Shown: piece by piece, positions 1 to 8,080 of the stretch
Layout: each line of letters starts with the position of its first letter
Position numbering within the stretch: position 1 is the stretch's first letter
From: QHWT01 sp046734675
Lineage (GTDB): Bacteria; Acidobacteriota; Vicinamibacteria; Vicinamibacterales; 2-12-FULL-66-21
DNA length: 17,062 nucleotides
Direction of reading: 5' to 3'
NCBI GenBank assembly: GCA_046734675.1
Contig: JBKPRU010000327.1
Coordinates: 1 to 17,062 of the forward strand
Notes under the pieces: model-generated
The model's input: the letters and a program-made list of their open reading frames with translations, nothing else
The model's database searches: none
Told to the model about the DNA's origin: nothing
Position numbers and translations under genes: made by a program

Positions 1-136
1 TCGCGAGCGCGCTGCCCCACGCGGCTGTCATCCAGCGCTCCTGGTCGTACGTATTGATCGTCGAGGACAGGCTCTGGCGATCCCACACGCTGGGTTGGCT
101 GCGCGTAATCGTCAGGTTCTTGGAAGGTTCAGGCAC
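1..136 (-). CDS. Unidentified protein, N-terminal 45 residues (runs off the left edge)
   Basis: A GTG codon at 134-136 on the minus strand is preceded by a perfect AGGAGG (143-148) at a 6-nt spacing, and the frame stays open to the window edge. The visible residues start VPEPSKNLTITRSQPSVWDR and end DQERWMTAAWGSALA. They suggest a short polar cytoplasmic head that then turns toward a small-residue, possibly membrane-embedded stretch. I do not recognise the family. The arrangement loosely recalls small DUF2892-type membrane proteins, but too little is present to assign it. The gene lies 157 bp downstream of the photolyase stop on the same strand and has its own strong ribosome binding site. 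Confidence 0.6.
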   Translation of the reverse strand, partial: MPEPSKNLTITRSQPSVWDRQSLSSTINTYDQERWMTAAWGSALA

Positions 137-293
137 AGAAATCCTCCTGCCGGCTGAAGGCTGCACAAGGCATGCCCAGCTTCAACGCATCGCGTCCCTG
201 AAGAATCACCCGACGCGCGCAGGATTTCGAGCGACGGGCCGGCACAACGCCTCAGCCGTTTTCGGTTTGATGTTCTGATTCGAAACGGTGGCG
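137..293. other. Intergenic spacer after the photolyase gene
   Basis: Apart from the Shine-Dalgarno at 143-148, the only structure I see is a weak hairpin at 256-264 / 281-288 (CCGTTTTCG with CGAAACGG, one bulge). It lies just past the photolyase stop, and no T-run follows on the minus strand, so it is not a convincing intrinsic terminator. No tRNA or small gene is visible. Confidence 0.5.
143..148 (-). promoter_or_regulatory. Strong Shine-Dalgarno (AGGAGG) deciding the edge gene's GTG start
   Basis: A perfect AGGAGG lies 6 nt before the GTG at 136. It is the best ribosome binding site in the left part of the window and the main reason for calling the partial gene. Confidence 0.65.
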
Positions 294-1766
294 TCAGTCG
301 AACAACCCTGACGACTCGCCGTACTCACGCAGATACGCCGCGAGTTTCAGTTTTCTCACGGTGTTGGCCGAACTCATGTAGCGGACGGTGCCGAAGATCT
401 CGCGTTCCGGCCACGGCCGATCGTAGCGGCCGAGCACCCACGCGAACCCTGCCCACGAGTTCGGATCGCGGCCGTCGAGTGAATAGCGGTTCATCAGGTG
501 CGCCATGGCGTCGAGCGCATCTTCCGGGCGCGGCGACCACTCGAGGATCTTCTTTCCCCACAGCATCCGCATGTAACCGTGGAACCAGCCGTCGCGCTGA
601 AGCTGCCGCATGGCCGCGTTCCACACCGGATCGTGCGTGCGGGCGGCATCGAGCTCGGCAAGGGTGTAGCGGTGCGGACGAGGATCCGATCGATGCGCGT
701 CGAGCGTGCCGCGCGCCCAGTCGGGAAGCGACGCGTAGGTGTCGTAGCCAGTGACGAACTCGCACGTGTTGAACGCGAGCTCGCGCCATGTGATCAGCTC
801 GTCGAGGAACGCGTCGGCGGAGGTGGACATGTTCCACCAGCCTTCGCGCGCGCCGCGGGCGGAGCTCGCCAGCTTGCGGGTCGTCCACCGTTCGTGCCTG
901 GCCACCGCCGCGAAGACCTCGTGAACCGATAGGTGGCCGAAGTGCAGCCACGGTGACAGACGGCTCGTCGCATCGCGTGAAGGTTCGGAATGATCGTCCG
1001 CGTAGCGCGGCATGCCCCGAGAGAGGAATCGCTCGAGCCGCGCCCGCGCCGCGGTCCTGCCGCCGCGTGTCGGTACGGCTGGCACACGGTGATCGATTGG
1101 CAGCGACGTGAGTGTCGAACCGCTCAAGATCTCCACCGTCGCCTCGGGCCATCCTCGCTCGATCGATGCTGACAGTGCCGGCCGACGTGTGCGAGGAAGA
1201 TCGTCGAGGGGACGCGGGGCGGGAAACTCCCGCGCGTGCTGCCGGAAGGTGCGCTGGACGTGCGCACGCATCGCGCGCGCGGTCGTGAAGGCGCGGCCGG
1301 GCTCCGCAGTCGGAATCAACCCGTTCGAGTCGATCGCCTGGAGCCGGACGGTCATCTGGCGCGCCGCGGCCGCCAGCATGTTCGGCAGAAAGAAAGCGGG
1401 ATGCCAGTCGGTGACCACCGCCGCGGCAGCGGCTGCGAGCGCCGCGACCAGGCCCTTGCCCGCGTCAACCGCGGGCTCGACGTAGGGCATGTAGCGCGCG
1501 GGGGAGTCCGCGAGCGCGCCCGCGTGTTCCGCCATGCCGTCGAGGATGAACTGGTGGAGGCGATCGCTTGCGAAAGGGTAGTCGCACCGCAGCGCCTCGA
1601 GGATGACGAGCGGTCTGCCGAGCTCGCGGCAGCAATCGACCGCGTGCTGGAGCCCGAAGTTGTGCTCGAGACGTCGCGCCGACGTCATCCAGTACAAAAC
1701 AAAATGGCCGTCCCCACGTATCGCACCGTCGTTCAGGTGACGGATGCGATTCGCGGGGACGGCCAC
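294..1766 (-). CDS. phr: Class II deoxyribodipyrimidine (CPD) photolyase
   Basis: The product is a cytoplasmic FAD enzyme that uses blue light to split cyclobutane pyrimidine dimers in DNA. The 490 residues match the usual class II length. The N-terminus has RIRHLN (8-12) followed by GDG and VLYWM (18-27), as in archaeal and plant class II enzymes. The C-terminal FAD/DNA-binding half has SPWLHFGHLS (271-280), DELITWREL (322-330), MRMLWGKKILEW (399-410), YSLDGRDPN (428-436) and EREIFGTVRYM (454-464), which are class II signatures. I chose the GTG at 1764-1766 because it puts RIRHLN near residue 8; the upstream extension is arginine-rich and overlaps the neighbouring gene. The start lies 8 bp after the PLD-like gene's stop, suggesting co-transcription. 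The first 21 codons form a long hairpin (see 1705-1765). Confidence 0.93.
   Translation of the reverse strand: MAVPANRIRHLNDGAIRGDGHFVLYWMTSARRLEHNFGLQHAVDCCRELGRPLVILEALRCDYPFASDRLHQFILDGMAEHAGALADSPARYMPYVEPAVDAGKGLVAALAAAAAAVVTDWHPAFFLPNMLAAAARQMTVRLQAIDSNGLIPTAEPGRAFTTARAMRAHVQRTFRQHAREFPAPRPLDDLPRTRRPALSASIERGWPEATVEILSGSTLTSLPIDHRVPAVPTRGGRTAARARLERFLSRGMPRYADDHSEPSRDATSRLSPWLHFGHLSVHEVFAAVARHERWTTRKLASSARGAREGWWNMSTSADAFLDELITWRELAFNTCEFVTGYDTYASLPDWARGTLDAHRSDPRPHRYTLAELDAARTHDPVWNAAMRQLQRDGWFHGYMRMLWGKKILEWSPRPEDALDAMAHLMNRYSLDGRDPNSWAGFAWVLGRYDRPWPEREIFGTVRYMSSANTVRKLKLAAYLREYGESSGLFD
1694..1765 (-). promoter_or_regulatory. Long hairpin with U-rich tail covering the photolyase start codon
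   Basis: On the minus strand, TGGCCGTCCCC (1765-1755) pairs with GGGGACGGCCA (1715-1705). Inside, a G-U pair, CG/CG, an A-A mismatch, ATCGCA/TGCGAT, one bulged T and CCGTC/GACGG close an 8-nt loop. That makes about 25 pairs within 61 nt. TTTTGTTTTG follows directly. The form is that of an intrinsic terminator or attenuator, yet it lies inside the reading frame and includes two bases of the GTG start codon. It could terminate read-through from the PLD-like gene and hide the start codon. Confidence 0.6.
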
Positions 1767-1774
1767 TCGACGGA

Positions 1775-4483
1775 TTATCCCTCGGATCCTCCGACGCTGA
1801 TCGCCACGTTGTCGAATGTCGCGGTCGCCGTCGCAGTCGTCGTGTGGCTCGACACGCCGAGACCAACGTAGACCGTCGCGCCCATGGGAATCGTGTCGGT
1901 GCCGACCACGACCCAGTTCTGGCCGTCGACCGATTGCGACGCGGTGAACACGTCGCCGGCGCGATCGAGCCGCACCCAATAGGGCGCGGCTGCCACGGCA
2001 CCGGCCGTGTTTGTGCTGACGCCACCGGTCGCGGTCCGCCGCTGGAAGGCGAGCCCCTTACTGAACGAGGCGAGCATGAACGCGTGCGCGGAGTTGGCGG
2101 TCAGCGTGGCGCGTATCATGACGCCCGCCTTCACCCACGCGGAGGTGTTCGAGATGGTCGCGACCCGGGCGATGACCGTGCCGTCGCCCGTCATCTGCCG
2201 GTAGGCGAACTGGAACGCATCGTTCGTTCCCCACACGTCCGCGCCGGCGCCTTTGACCGTGAACGTCTGCGTCGTGGCATCGAACTCCGACGCGCCGGCA
2301 ATCCCGACGCTGCCGATGTCCGCGTTCAGCCACGGGGACGGTAGCGCATTCGCCGGCGGTGGCGGCGGCGGGGGCGGCGTATTGGTCGCCGAAGGACCCT
2401 GCGTCGGCGCGTAGATCGTCCCGTCGTTCTTCAACAGCCCCGGCGTCGTCCAGCCAGAGACTCCCGGCCGGAACTTCGTCGGCGACAACAGGATCTGATC
2501 AATCGACAGCCCGTCCTCACGCGACTGGATCCGGAGGGTCTGCGGATCCGAGCTATCGAAGATGATGTCGGGCCCGTTGATGCCGACTCCCCACCCGTTG
2601 TCCTGCCATCCCCAGCCCGCCAGGCCGCAGCCGCTGCAGTCTTCGAGGTTGTACTCGGCGGCCGATGTCGTGCCGTAGCGGTAGATCGCCGTTCCACCGC
2701 TGGTCACCGCATTCGAGAACTGCACGAAGACCGAGTCGTTCGTGTACGTGTTGCTCTCCGCGCGACCGCGCATCCACAGGTGATACGGTTGACCCGCCTG
2801 GGGCGTGAATGTCACCTCGACGTAGCTCGTCGGGTTCGCGAGGGCGGTCGTGATCTTCGAGGCGCCCGCGTTCATGTTCCACAAGCGCTTCGCGCCGGCG
2901 GCGGACGCGTCCGCGACAATCGACCACTTCGTGCCCGTGATCACGCCGTCGAGCGCGTAGAGAAGGATGTCTCCCGGGCCGGTCGTGCCGGTGGCGACCG
3001 GCGGCGGCGCGGTGCCGGCAGTCGTGAAGCTCCAGAGGTCGCCGTTCTTGGAGAGGTTCGCCATCGTCCGCGAGACGACGCGCCAGTAGTAGGTGGTCCC
3101 GGGATTCAGGTTGTTCACGGCGAAAGTCTGGAACTGGGTCGTCGACTCGCTGGGCCCGAGCTCCTGGTCGATCAGCACCGGCTGCAGGTTGGTCGGGTCC
3201 GTGCCGATCAGGACATCGTACTTGTGCGCCCACGGACCGCCGTACCACTTGAGCAGCACGCTGTTGTTGTTCACGCCCGTCGCCGCGTTCGTCGGTGACT
3301 GATACAGCGGCTTATCCGGCGGCAGCGGTACGAAGTCGGCGGTCTCCGCCACGCCCGTCGAGTTGTTCCACTTGCGTTCGAACATGTCGACGAACCACTG
3401 GAACATCGTCGTCGATACACCGCCGAGGCCCGTGACTGGACGGTCAGCGCAGAAGCAGTTGTGCTCCTCCTGCGACTGGTCCGAGGGGCTCGTCCAGTTC
3501 GACGACCCGAAGATTGACGTATGCGTGTTGTAGAGCAGCACCAGCTTCTGGTGGTTCAAGCCCGCGTGCTGGCGCATTTTGATCGGGATGCCGGCCATGT
3601 ACATCCGGTCGACGTTCCATGCGTCCCACAAGCGGGTCTCGTCGCGGTACTGCTGCGGATCGCTGATCAGCCGCACGGGGACGCCGCGCGCCTTCGCGGC
3701 GATCATCGCGTCGGGATGCCGGCGGTCCGTGATGCGATACATGATGACGTCGATCTTCTGCGACTCGCCGTTATAGGCCTTCACCGCACGGTTCGCGTAC
3801 GACTCCGCCGGCGGGAAGTTCAACTGGGGATCCTTGGTGGTCCAGCCCGCGGGCCCGTAGGTACGCGCCAGAGACACCACGTTCGCGTAGTTCTTGTACG
3901 CCGTCGTGTTCGTCCAGAGATCGTCGTACTTCATCATGAAGCTGCGGACGATCGACTGGTCGTCAGTGAAGAAGGCGGATTCGTCGACGTAGTTCACGTA
4001 GGGCTGCGTGCCGGTGTAAACCCACGCGTCCGCACTGAAATTGGCGCCGCTGAACTCGACGACGCCCTGGCCGGCGAAGAGCATCATCTTGTAATGCATG
4101 ATGCCGCTGGCGGTGCGCGTTCGCATCGGGATCCCGGCGGCCGCGAGCTCCGCGAGACGATCCGGGTTGGTCGCGTTGGTGGCGTTCGCGCGCGTATCCA
4201 TAATCACGCGCACCGGTACCCCGGCTTTGAATCGGTCGATCAGCGCGTCACGTGCCGTGGTGTAGCGCGCGTCTTCCATGAACCAGAAGCCGACGTCGAT
4301 GCCGACCGTCTCGTTCTTGATGTAGTTGAGCAGGATCGCTCGACAGTCTTCGTTCGCTGGGTCGCACAAACGGTCGAGCGCGCGCGCCGGTGTGGCGCCG
4401 GCGAAGATCAGGAGAGCAAGAGCAAGAGCCGCCCGGACCGTTCTCCGTACGGTCGGGCGTATATCAAACGATAGGCACAACAT
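1775..4483 (-). CDS. Secreted phospholipase-D-like protein with fibronectin-III and lectin-like modules
   Basis: This is a predicted exported protein of 902 residues. A signal peptide ends at about residue 35 (hydrophobic ALALALLIFAGATPARA). Two PLD-like lobes follow. The first motif is MHYKMMLF (His130, Lys132) then SGANFS; the second is NHQKLVLLY (His311, Lys313) then GSSNWT. Both keep His, Lys and the downstream Asn, but the Asp of the HxKxxxxD motif is Ala in the first and Tyr in the second. A fibronectin-III-like module (about 389-489, ending TTYYWRV...WSFTTAG), a beta-rich carbohydrate-binding-like module (about 504-671), a proline linker (about 702-710) and a DUF1349/concanavalin-like module (about 714-898) complete it. 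The substrate could be a phosphodiester in lipid, wall polymer or nucleic acid. I preferred the ATG at 4483 to an upstream ATG at 4579 because it sits just before the signal peptide; neither has a strong Shine-Dalgarno. Confidence 0.8.
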   Translation of the reverse strand: MLCLSFDIRPTVRRTVRAALALALLIFAGATPARALDRLCDPANEDCRAILLNYIKNETVGIDVGFWFMEDARYTTARDALIDRFKAGVPVRVIMDTRANATNATNPDRLAELAAAGIPMRTRTASGIMHYKMMLFAGQGVVEFSGANFSADAWVYTGTQPYVNYVDESAFFTDDQSIVRSFMMKYDDLWTNTTAYKNYANVVSLARTYGPAGWTTKDPQLNFPPAESYANRAVKAYNGESQKIDVIMYRITDRRHPDAMIAAKARGVPVRLISDPQQYRDETRLWDAWNVDRMYMAGIPIKMRQHAGLNHQKLVLLYNTHTSIFGSSNWTSPSDQSQEEHNCFCADRPVTGLGGVSTTMFQWFVDMFERKWNNSTGVAETADFVPLPPDKPLYQSPTNAATGVNNNSVLLKWYGGPWAHKYDVLIGTDPTNLQPVLIDQELGPSESTTQFQTFAVNNLNPGTTYYWRVVSRTMANLSKNGDLWSFTTAGTAPPPVATGTTGPGDILLYALDGVITGTKWSIVADASAAGAKRLWNMNAGASKITTALANPTSYVEVTFTPQAGQPYHLWMRGRAESNTYTNDSVFVQFSNAVTSGGTAIYRYGTTSAAEYNLEDCSGCGLAGWGWQDNGWGVGINGPDIIFDSSDPQTLRIQSREDGLSIDQILLSPTKFRPGVSGWTTPGLLKNDGTIYAPTQGPSATNTPPPPPPPPANALPSPWLNADIGSVGIAGASEFDATTQTFTVKGAGADVWGTNDAFQFAYRQMTGDGTVIARVATISNTSAWVKAGVMIRATLTANSAHAFMLASFSKGLAFQRRTATGGVSTNTAGAVAAAPYWVRLDRAGDVFTASQSVDGQNWVVVGTDTIPMGATVYVGLGVSSHTTTATATATFDNVAISVGGSEG

Positions 4484-4698
4484 AAGCGTTTTCAACGAAC
4501 CGACCCGCCTCGCAGCGGCGGAACTCCGCTGTCGACTTTGCCAGTGGAATGCCACCGGCCAATTTCCGACCTCGAGCACGGAATGCTTCCCTCTCAGGGG
4601 AAATTACGAACCACAGGTGCCGAACGCTACAGCTCGGACGACGTGGTGAGAACCCCGGCTGCACATCTGGGCAGTGCGGGTGTGAGAGTAGGCAGTTC
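4484..4698 (-). promoter_or_regulatory. Long, hairpin-rich 5' leader of the PLD-like gene
   Basis: The interval between the -10 box at 4699-4704 and the ATG at 4483 leaves about 200 nt of leader. On the minus strand it can form CCGGTGG/CCACTGG with a 4-nt loop (4558-4541), CAGCGG/CCGCTG (4531-4513), and either AATTTCC/GGAAATT (4605-4599 with 4567-4561) or the competing TTCCC/GGGAA (4602-4587). The CCGGTGG stem has a G-U pair that becomes an A-C mismatch on the other strand, which favours function as minus-strand RNA. I could not match it to a known riboswitch class. Confidence 0.4.
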
Positions 4699-4704
4699 AT
4701 TATA
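4699..4704 (-). promoter_or_regulatory. Candidate -10 box (TATAAT) of the PLD-like gene
   Basis: A perfect TATAAT on the minus strand lies in the divergent spacer. At a 17-bp spacing the -35 position (4722-4727) reads TCGATC, a 3/6 match to TTGACA, so the promoter is plausible but weak upstream. The predicted start of transcription is near 4692. Confidence 0.4.
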
Positions 4705-4738
4705 GAAATCCCGCCGCAGGAGATCGAGCTCGTCGGGC

Positions 4739-4790
4739 TTGACTCGCCCCGATTTTAATGCAACCATTCATCCGGATTCACGGATGGATG
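4739..4790 (+). promoter_or_regulatory. Candidate promoter and inverted-repeat operator at the ArsR-methyltransferase start
   Basis: TTGACT (4739-4744) could be a -35 box; the -10 position at 17 bp (AACCAT, 4762-4767) is poor. Overlapping it, CATTCATCCG (4765-4774) and CGGATGGATG (4781-4790) form a 10-bp inverted repeat with one mismatch around a 6-nt centre. The ATG at 4784 lies inside the right arm. A dyad over the promoter and start is where an ArsR-family dimer would autoregulate; as RNA it would also hide the start codon. Confidence 0.45.
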
Positions 4791-5734
4791 CGCGTTCGAG
4801 TGCGGCGGCAATCTTCGATGACCTCGCGGCGCTGGCCGACGAGACCCGCAGCCGGATGCTCGTGCTTCTCGAGCGTCACGAGCTGACGGTCTCGGAGCTG
4901 TGCACCGTCCTGCAACTGCCGCAGTCGACCGTCAGCCGTCACCTGAAGACGCTCTCGGATGCCGACTGGGTCGCGTCGCGGCGCGATGGGACCAGCCGCT
5001 ATTACTCGCTCGCCCTCGACCGTCGCGATGCGGCCACGCGGCGGCTCTGGTCGCTGCTGCGCGAGCGCGTCGCGCCCTCGCTCGGCGCCGATCAGGACGC
5101 GCGACGACTGAAAGGCGTGCTGGCGCGCCGTCAGACGAAGTCGGAAGAGTTCTTCGCGTCCGCGGCCGGCCAGTGGGACCGCCTGCGACAGGAGATGTTC
5201 GGCCGCACCTCGGCGCTGCATGCCGTGCCGGCGCTGCTTAATCCGGAGTGGATCGTTGGCGACCTGGGATGCGGGACCGGACAGGTGAGCGCGTCGCTCG
5301 CGCCCTTTGTCGCGCGCACGATTGCCGTCGACCGCAGCGGCGAGATGCTGCAGGCGGCGCGCCGGCGGCTGCGCGACTTCCCGAACGTCGACGTGCGCCG
5401 GGGGGAGCTCGAAGCGCTCCCGATTGAACGCAGTGAGCTCGACGCGGCGATCATGATGCTCGTGCTGCATCACATGCCGGACCCCGCGGCGGCGCTCGCC
5501 GAAGCCGCGCGGGTGTTGAAGGGGGGCGGACGCCTCGTCGTCTGCGACATGCTCCCGCACGATCGCGAGGAGTATAAACAGCAGATGGGCCACGTCTGGT
5601 TGGGGTTCGACGGCGATCAGATGGCGCGCCTGCTGGGCGGCGCCGGGTTTACGAACCCGCGCGCCGTACCGCTGCCGACCGATCCTGATGCCAAAGGGCC
5701 GGCGCTGTTCGTCGCGTCGGCCGTCAAGGCTTGA
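4784..5734 (+). CDS. ArsR-family regulator fused to a SAM-dependent methyltransferase domain (SahR-like)
   Basis: The 316-residue cytoplasmic protein has an N-terminal winged helix (about 5-78) with the recognition region LTVSELCTVLQLPQSTVSRH at about 34-53. A class I methyltransferase fold follows, with motif I DLGCGTG at 160-166, an acidic strand end in IAVDRS, a GELEALP stretch and LVLHHMPDP. Proteins of this architecture often sit beside methionine-cycle genes, and ArsR-type SahR is known to control SAH/methionine genes in Proteobacteria. With ahcY only 50 bp downstream on the same strand, the methyltransferase domain is probably a SAM/SAH sensor; catalysis is unproven. I chose the ATG at 4784 because conserved HTH sequence starts soon after it. 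A TTG at 4739 would add 15 residues with no domain. No strong Shine-Dalgarno is seen. Confidence 0.85.
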   Translation: MDARSSAAAIFDDLAALADETRSRMLVLLERHELTVSELCTVLQLPQSTVSRHLKTLSDADWVASRRDGTSRYYSLALDRRDAATRRLWSLLRERVAPSLGADQDARRLKGVLARRQTKSEEFFASAAGQWDRLRQEMFGRTSALHAVPALLNPEWIVGDLGCGTGQVSASLAPFVARTIAVDRSGEMLQAARRRLRDFPNVDVRRGELEALPIERSELDAAIMMLVLHHMPDPAAALAEAARVLKGGGRLVVCDMLPHDREEYKQQMGHVWLGFDGDQMARLLGGAGFTNPRAVPLPTDPDAKGPALFVASAVKA

Positions 5735-5768
5735 CAGCTGGTGGCTGGCAGCTGACAGCTTCCAGCTT
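5734..5768. repeat. Five tandem degenerate heptamers between the regulator and ahcY
   Basis: Starting on the last base of the regulator's stop codon, the sequence reads ACAGCTG, GTGGCTG, GCAGCTG, ACAGCTT, CCAGCTT: five 7-bp units with consensus close to RCAGCTK. The block stops 5 bp before the ahcY ribosome binding site. Confidence 0.7.
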
Positions 5769-5773
5769 TTCTT

Positions 5774-5779
5774 AAGGAG
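5774..5779 (+). promoter_or_regulatory. Shine-Dalgarno (AAGGAG) of ahcY
   Basis: AAGGAG lies 5 nt before the ATG at 5785, a near-ideal spacing that fixes the ahcY start. Confidence 0.8.
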
Positions 5780-5784
5780 ACGTA

Positions 5785-7281
<1,497 letters not shown>

Positions 7282-7412
7282 CAGTAGGCCGCCGCGAAGC
7301 GGCGGCAAGCCCGTAAGGGCGCCGCGCGAAGCGCGTGAGCGCGTGGGGGTGGGGCCCACGCGCATTGAGGAACGCAGACCGAATGCCCGCTACAGCAATA
7401 GGGCGGGCGTTT
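7282..7412. other. Convergent spacer packed with short GC hairpins
   Basis: Between the convergent ahcY and DUF2461 genes four hairpins follow each other: GCCGCCGC-GAA-GCGGCGGC (7288-7306), GCCC-GTAA-GGGC (7309-7320), CGCGC-GAA-GCGCG (7323-7335) and GCGCGTGGG/CCCACGCGC (7339-7363). A fifth, GCCCGC/GCGGGC (7385-7408), enters the end of the DUF2461 gene and is followed by GTTTG on the plus strand. None has a proper T-run. The block probably ends transcription from both sides, or it is a dispersed intergenic repeat. Confidence 0.55.
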
Positions 7413-8076
7413 GTGCGTGGACAAGCGGCTCGTTCAGAAATCGCACGAGCGGCATCAAGGCTTTGAACGTCGCCACGAGTGTTGGATAGAACGCACGGCT
7501 GTGCGCGAAAGCGGCGGGGAACTCGCGGCCGGCGACGAATTGCCGGTAGCGCAGGTATTCTGCCGCCGGATGAGCGCCAGGGAAGCCCCTCGGAAGTCTG
7601 GTCAGGCGCTCGCCGTCGACGCCGCCGAGCAGGCGCTTGAACGTAGACGTTCGGACGATCTCGTGGACTTCGGGCCAGGTCTCCGCGATGTGCGTCCGCA
7701 CGCGCAGCAGATCCGGAGGCTGCGGATGATACATGCCGCCGCCGATCCACACCCATCCTCCCGCCACTTCGAAATAGAGTCCCGCGCCCTCGTGTTTCGG
7801 TAGTCCGCGCCACGGGAAGACCGCGGCTGAATGCGTCTTCAGCGGCTTCTTGTCTTCGCTGAAGCGCGTGTCTCGGTAGATGCGATAGAGCGAGTGCCGA
7901 GGCGAGGCGACGAGCTCCGGCGCGAAGCCGCGGAAGTCGTCGGCAAGCCGTTCGACCACGCGCGTCATCGGCTCACGGACGTGCCGTTCGTACTCGTCGC
8001 GCCGCGCTTTGAACCAGTCGCGATCGTTGTGACGCTTGAGGGACCGGAGGAACGAAACCGTTTTGGGTGTGAACAC
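7390..8076 (-). CDS. DUF2461 family protein
   Basis: The 228-residue product matches the DUF2461 (TIGR02453-type) family of unknown function: it opens FTPKTVSFLRSLKRHNDRDWF, the family's typical start, followed by YRIYRDTRFSEDKKPLKTH (about 65-83), then GLYFEVAGGWVWIGGGMY and a C-terminal half rich in aromatic and basic residues. No signal peptide or membrane segment is visible, so a cytoplasmic location is likely. The start is a GTG at 8074-8076, supported by the family's usual N-terminus, without a clear Shine-Dalgarno. It begins 4 nt after the stop of the upstream hydrolase gene, which implies translational coupling, although no functional link between the two products is known. Confidence 0.9.
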   Translation of the reverse strand: MFTPKTVSFLRSLKRHNDRDWFKARRDEYERHVREPMTRVVERLADDFRGFAPELVASPRHSLYRIYRDTRFSEDKKPLKTHSAAVFPWRGLPKHEGAGLYFEVAGGWVWIGGGMYHPQPPDLLRVRTHIAETWPEVHEIVRTSTFKRLLGGVDGERLTRLPRGFPGAHPAAEYLRYRQFVAGREFPAAFAHSRAFYPTLVATFKALMPLVRFLNEPLVHAQTPALLL

Positions 8077-8080
8077 CCGT

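Noticed and set aside
1767..1979. 71-residue N-terminal extension of the photolyase
   Set aside because: It overlaps the end of the PLD-like gene, is arginine-rich frame-shadow sequence, and the conserved photolyase N-terminus begins right after the GTG at 1766.
4510..4570. Cobalamin-riboswitch-like phrases (GGAA...CGGTG...ATTCC...CCGCCGCTG) in the PLD leader on the minus strand
   Set aside because: The downstream B12 box (AGCCAGG-A-ACCTGCC type) is absent and the order of helices does not fit; the downstream gene is not a cobalamin gene.
4570..4700. 5S rRNA-like signals on the plus strand: CCGAAC (4620-4625), AGCTC and TGTGAGAGTAGG (4681-4692) in the 5S order
   Set aside because: The spacing between motifs is about 58 nt instead of about 50, the GATGGTA loop-E strand is missing, and the 5' and 3' ends do not form helix I. 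It is more likely chance; a covariance-model search would settle it.
4484..4700. Cyclic-di-GMP (GEMM) riboswitch, suggested by a GGCAAAG stretch
   Set aside because: No GNRA tetraloop/receptor pair and no GACGCAAAGC core were found.
5735..5784. SAH or SAM riboswitch in front of ahcY
   Set aside because: The 50-bp spacer is filled by heptamer repeats and the ribosome binding site; there is no room for an aptamer.
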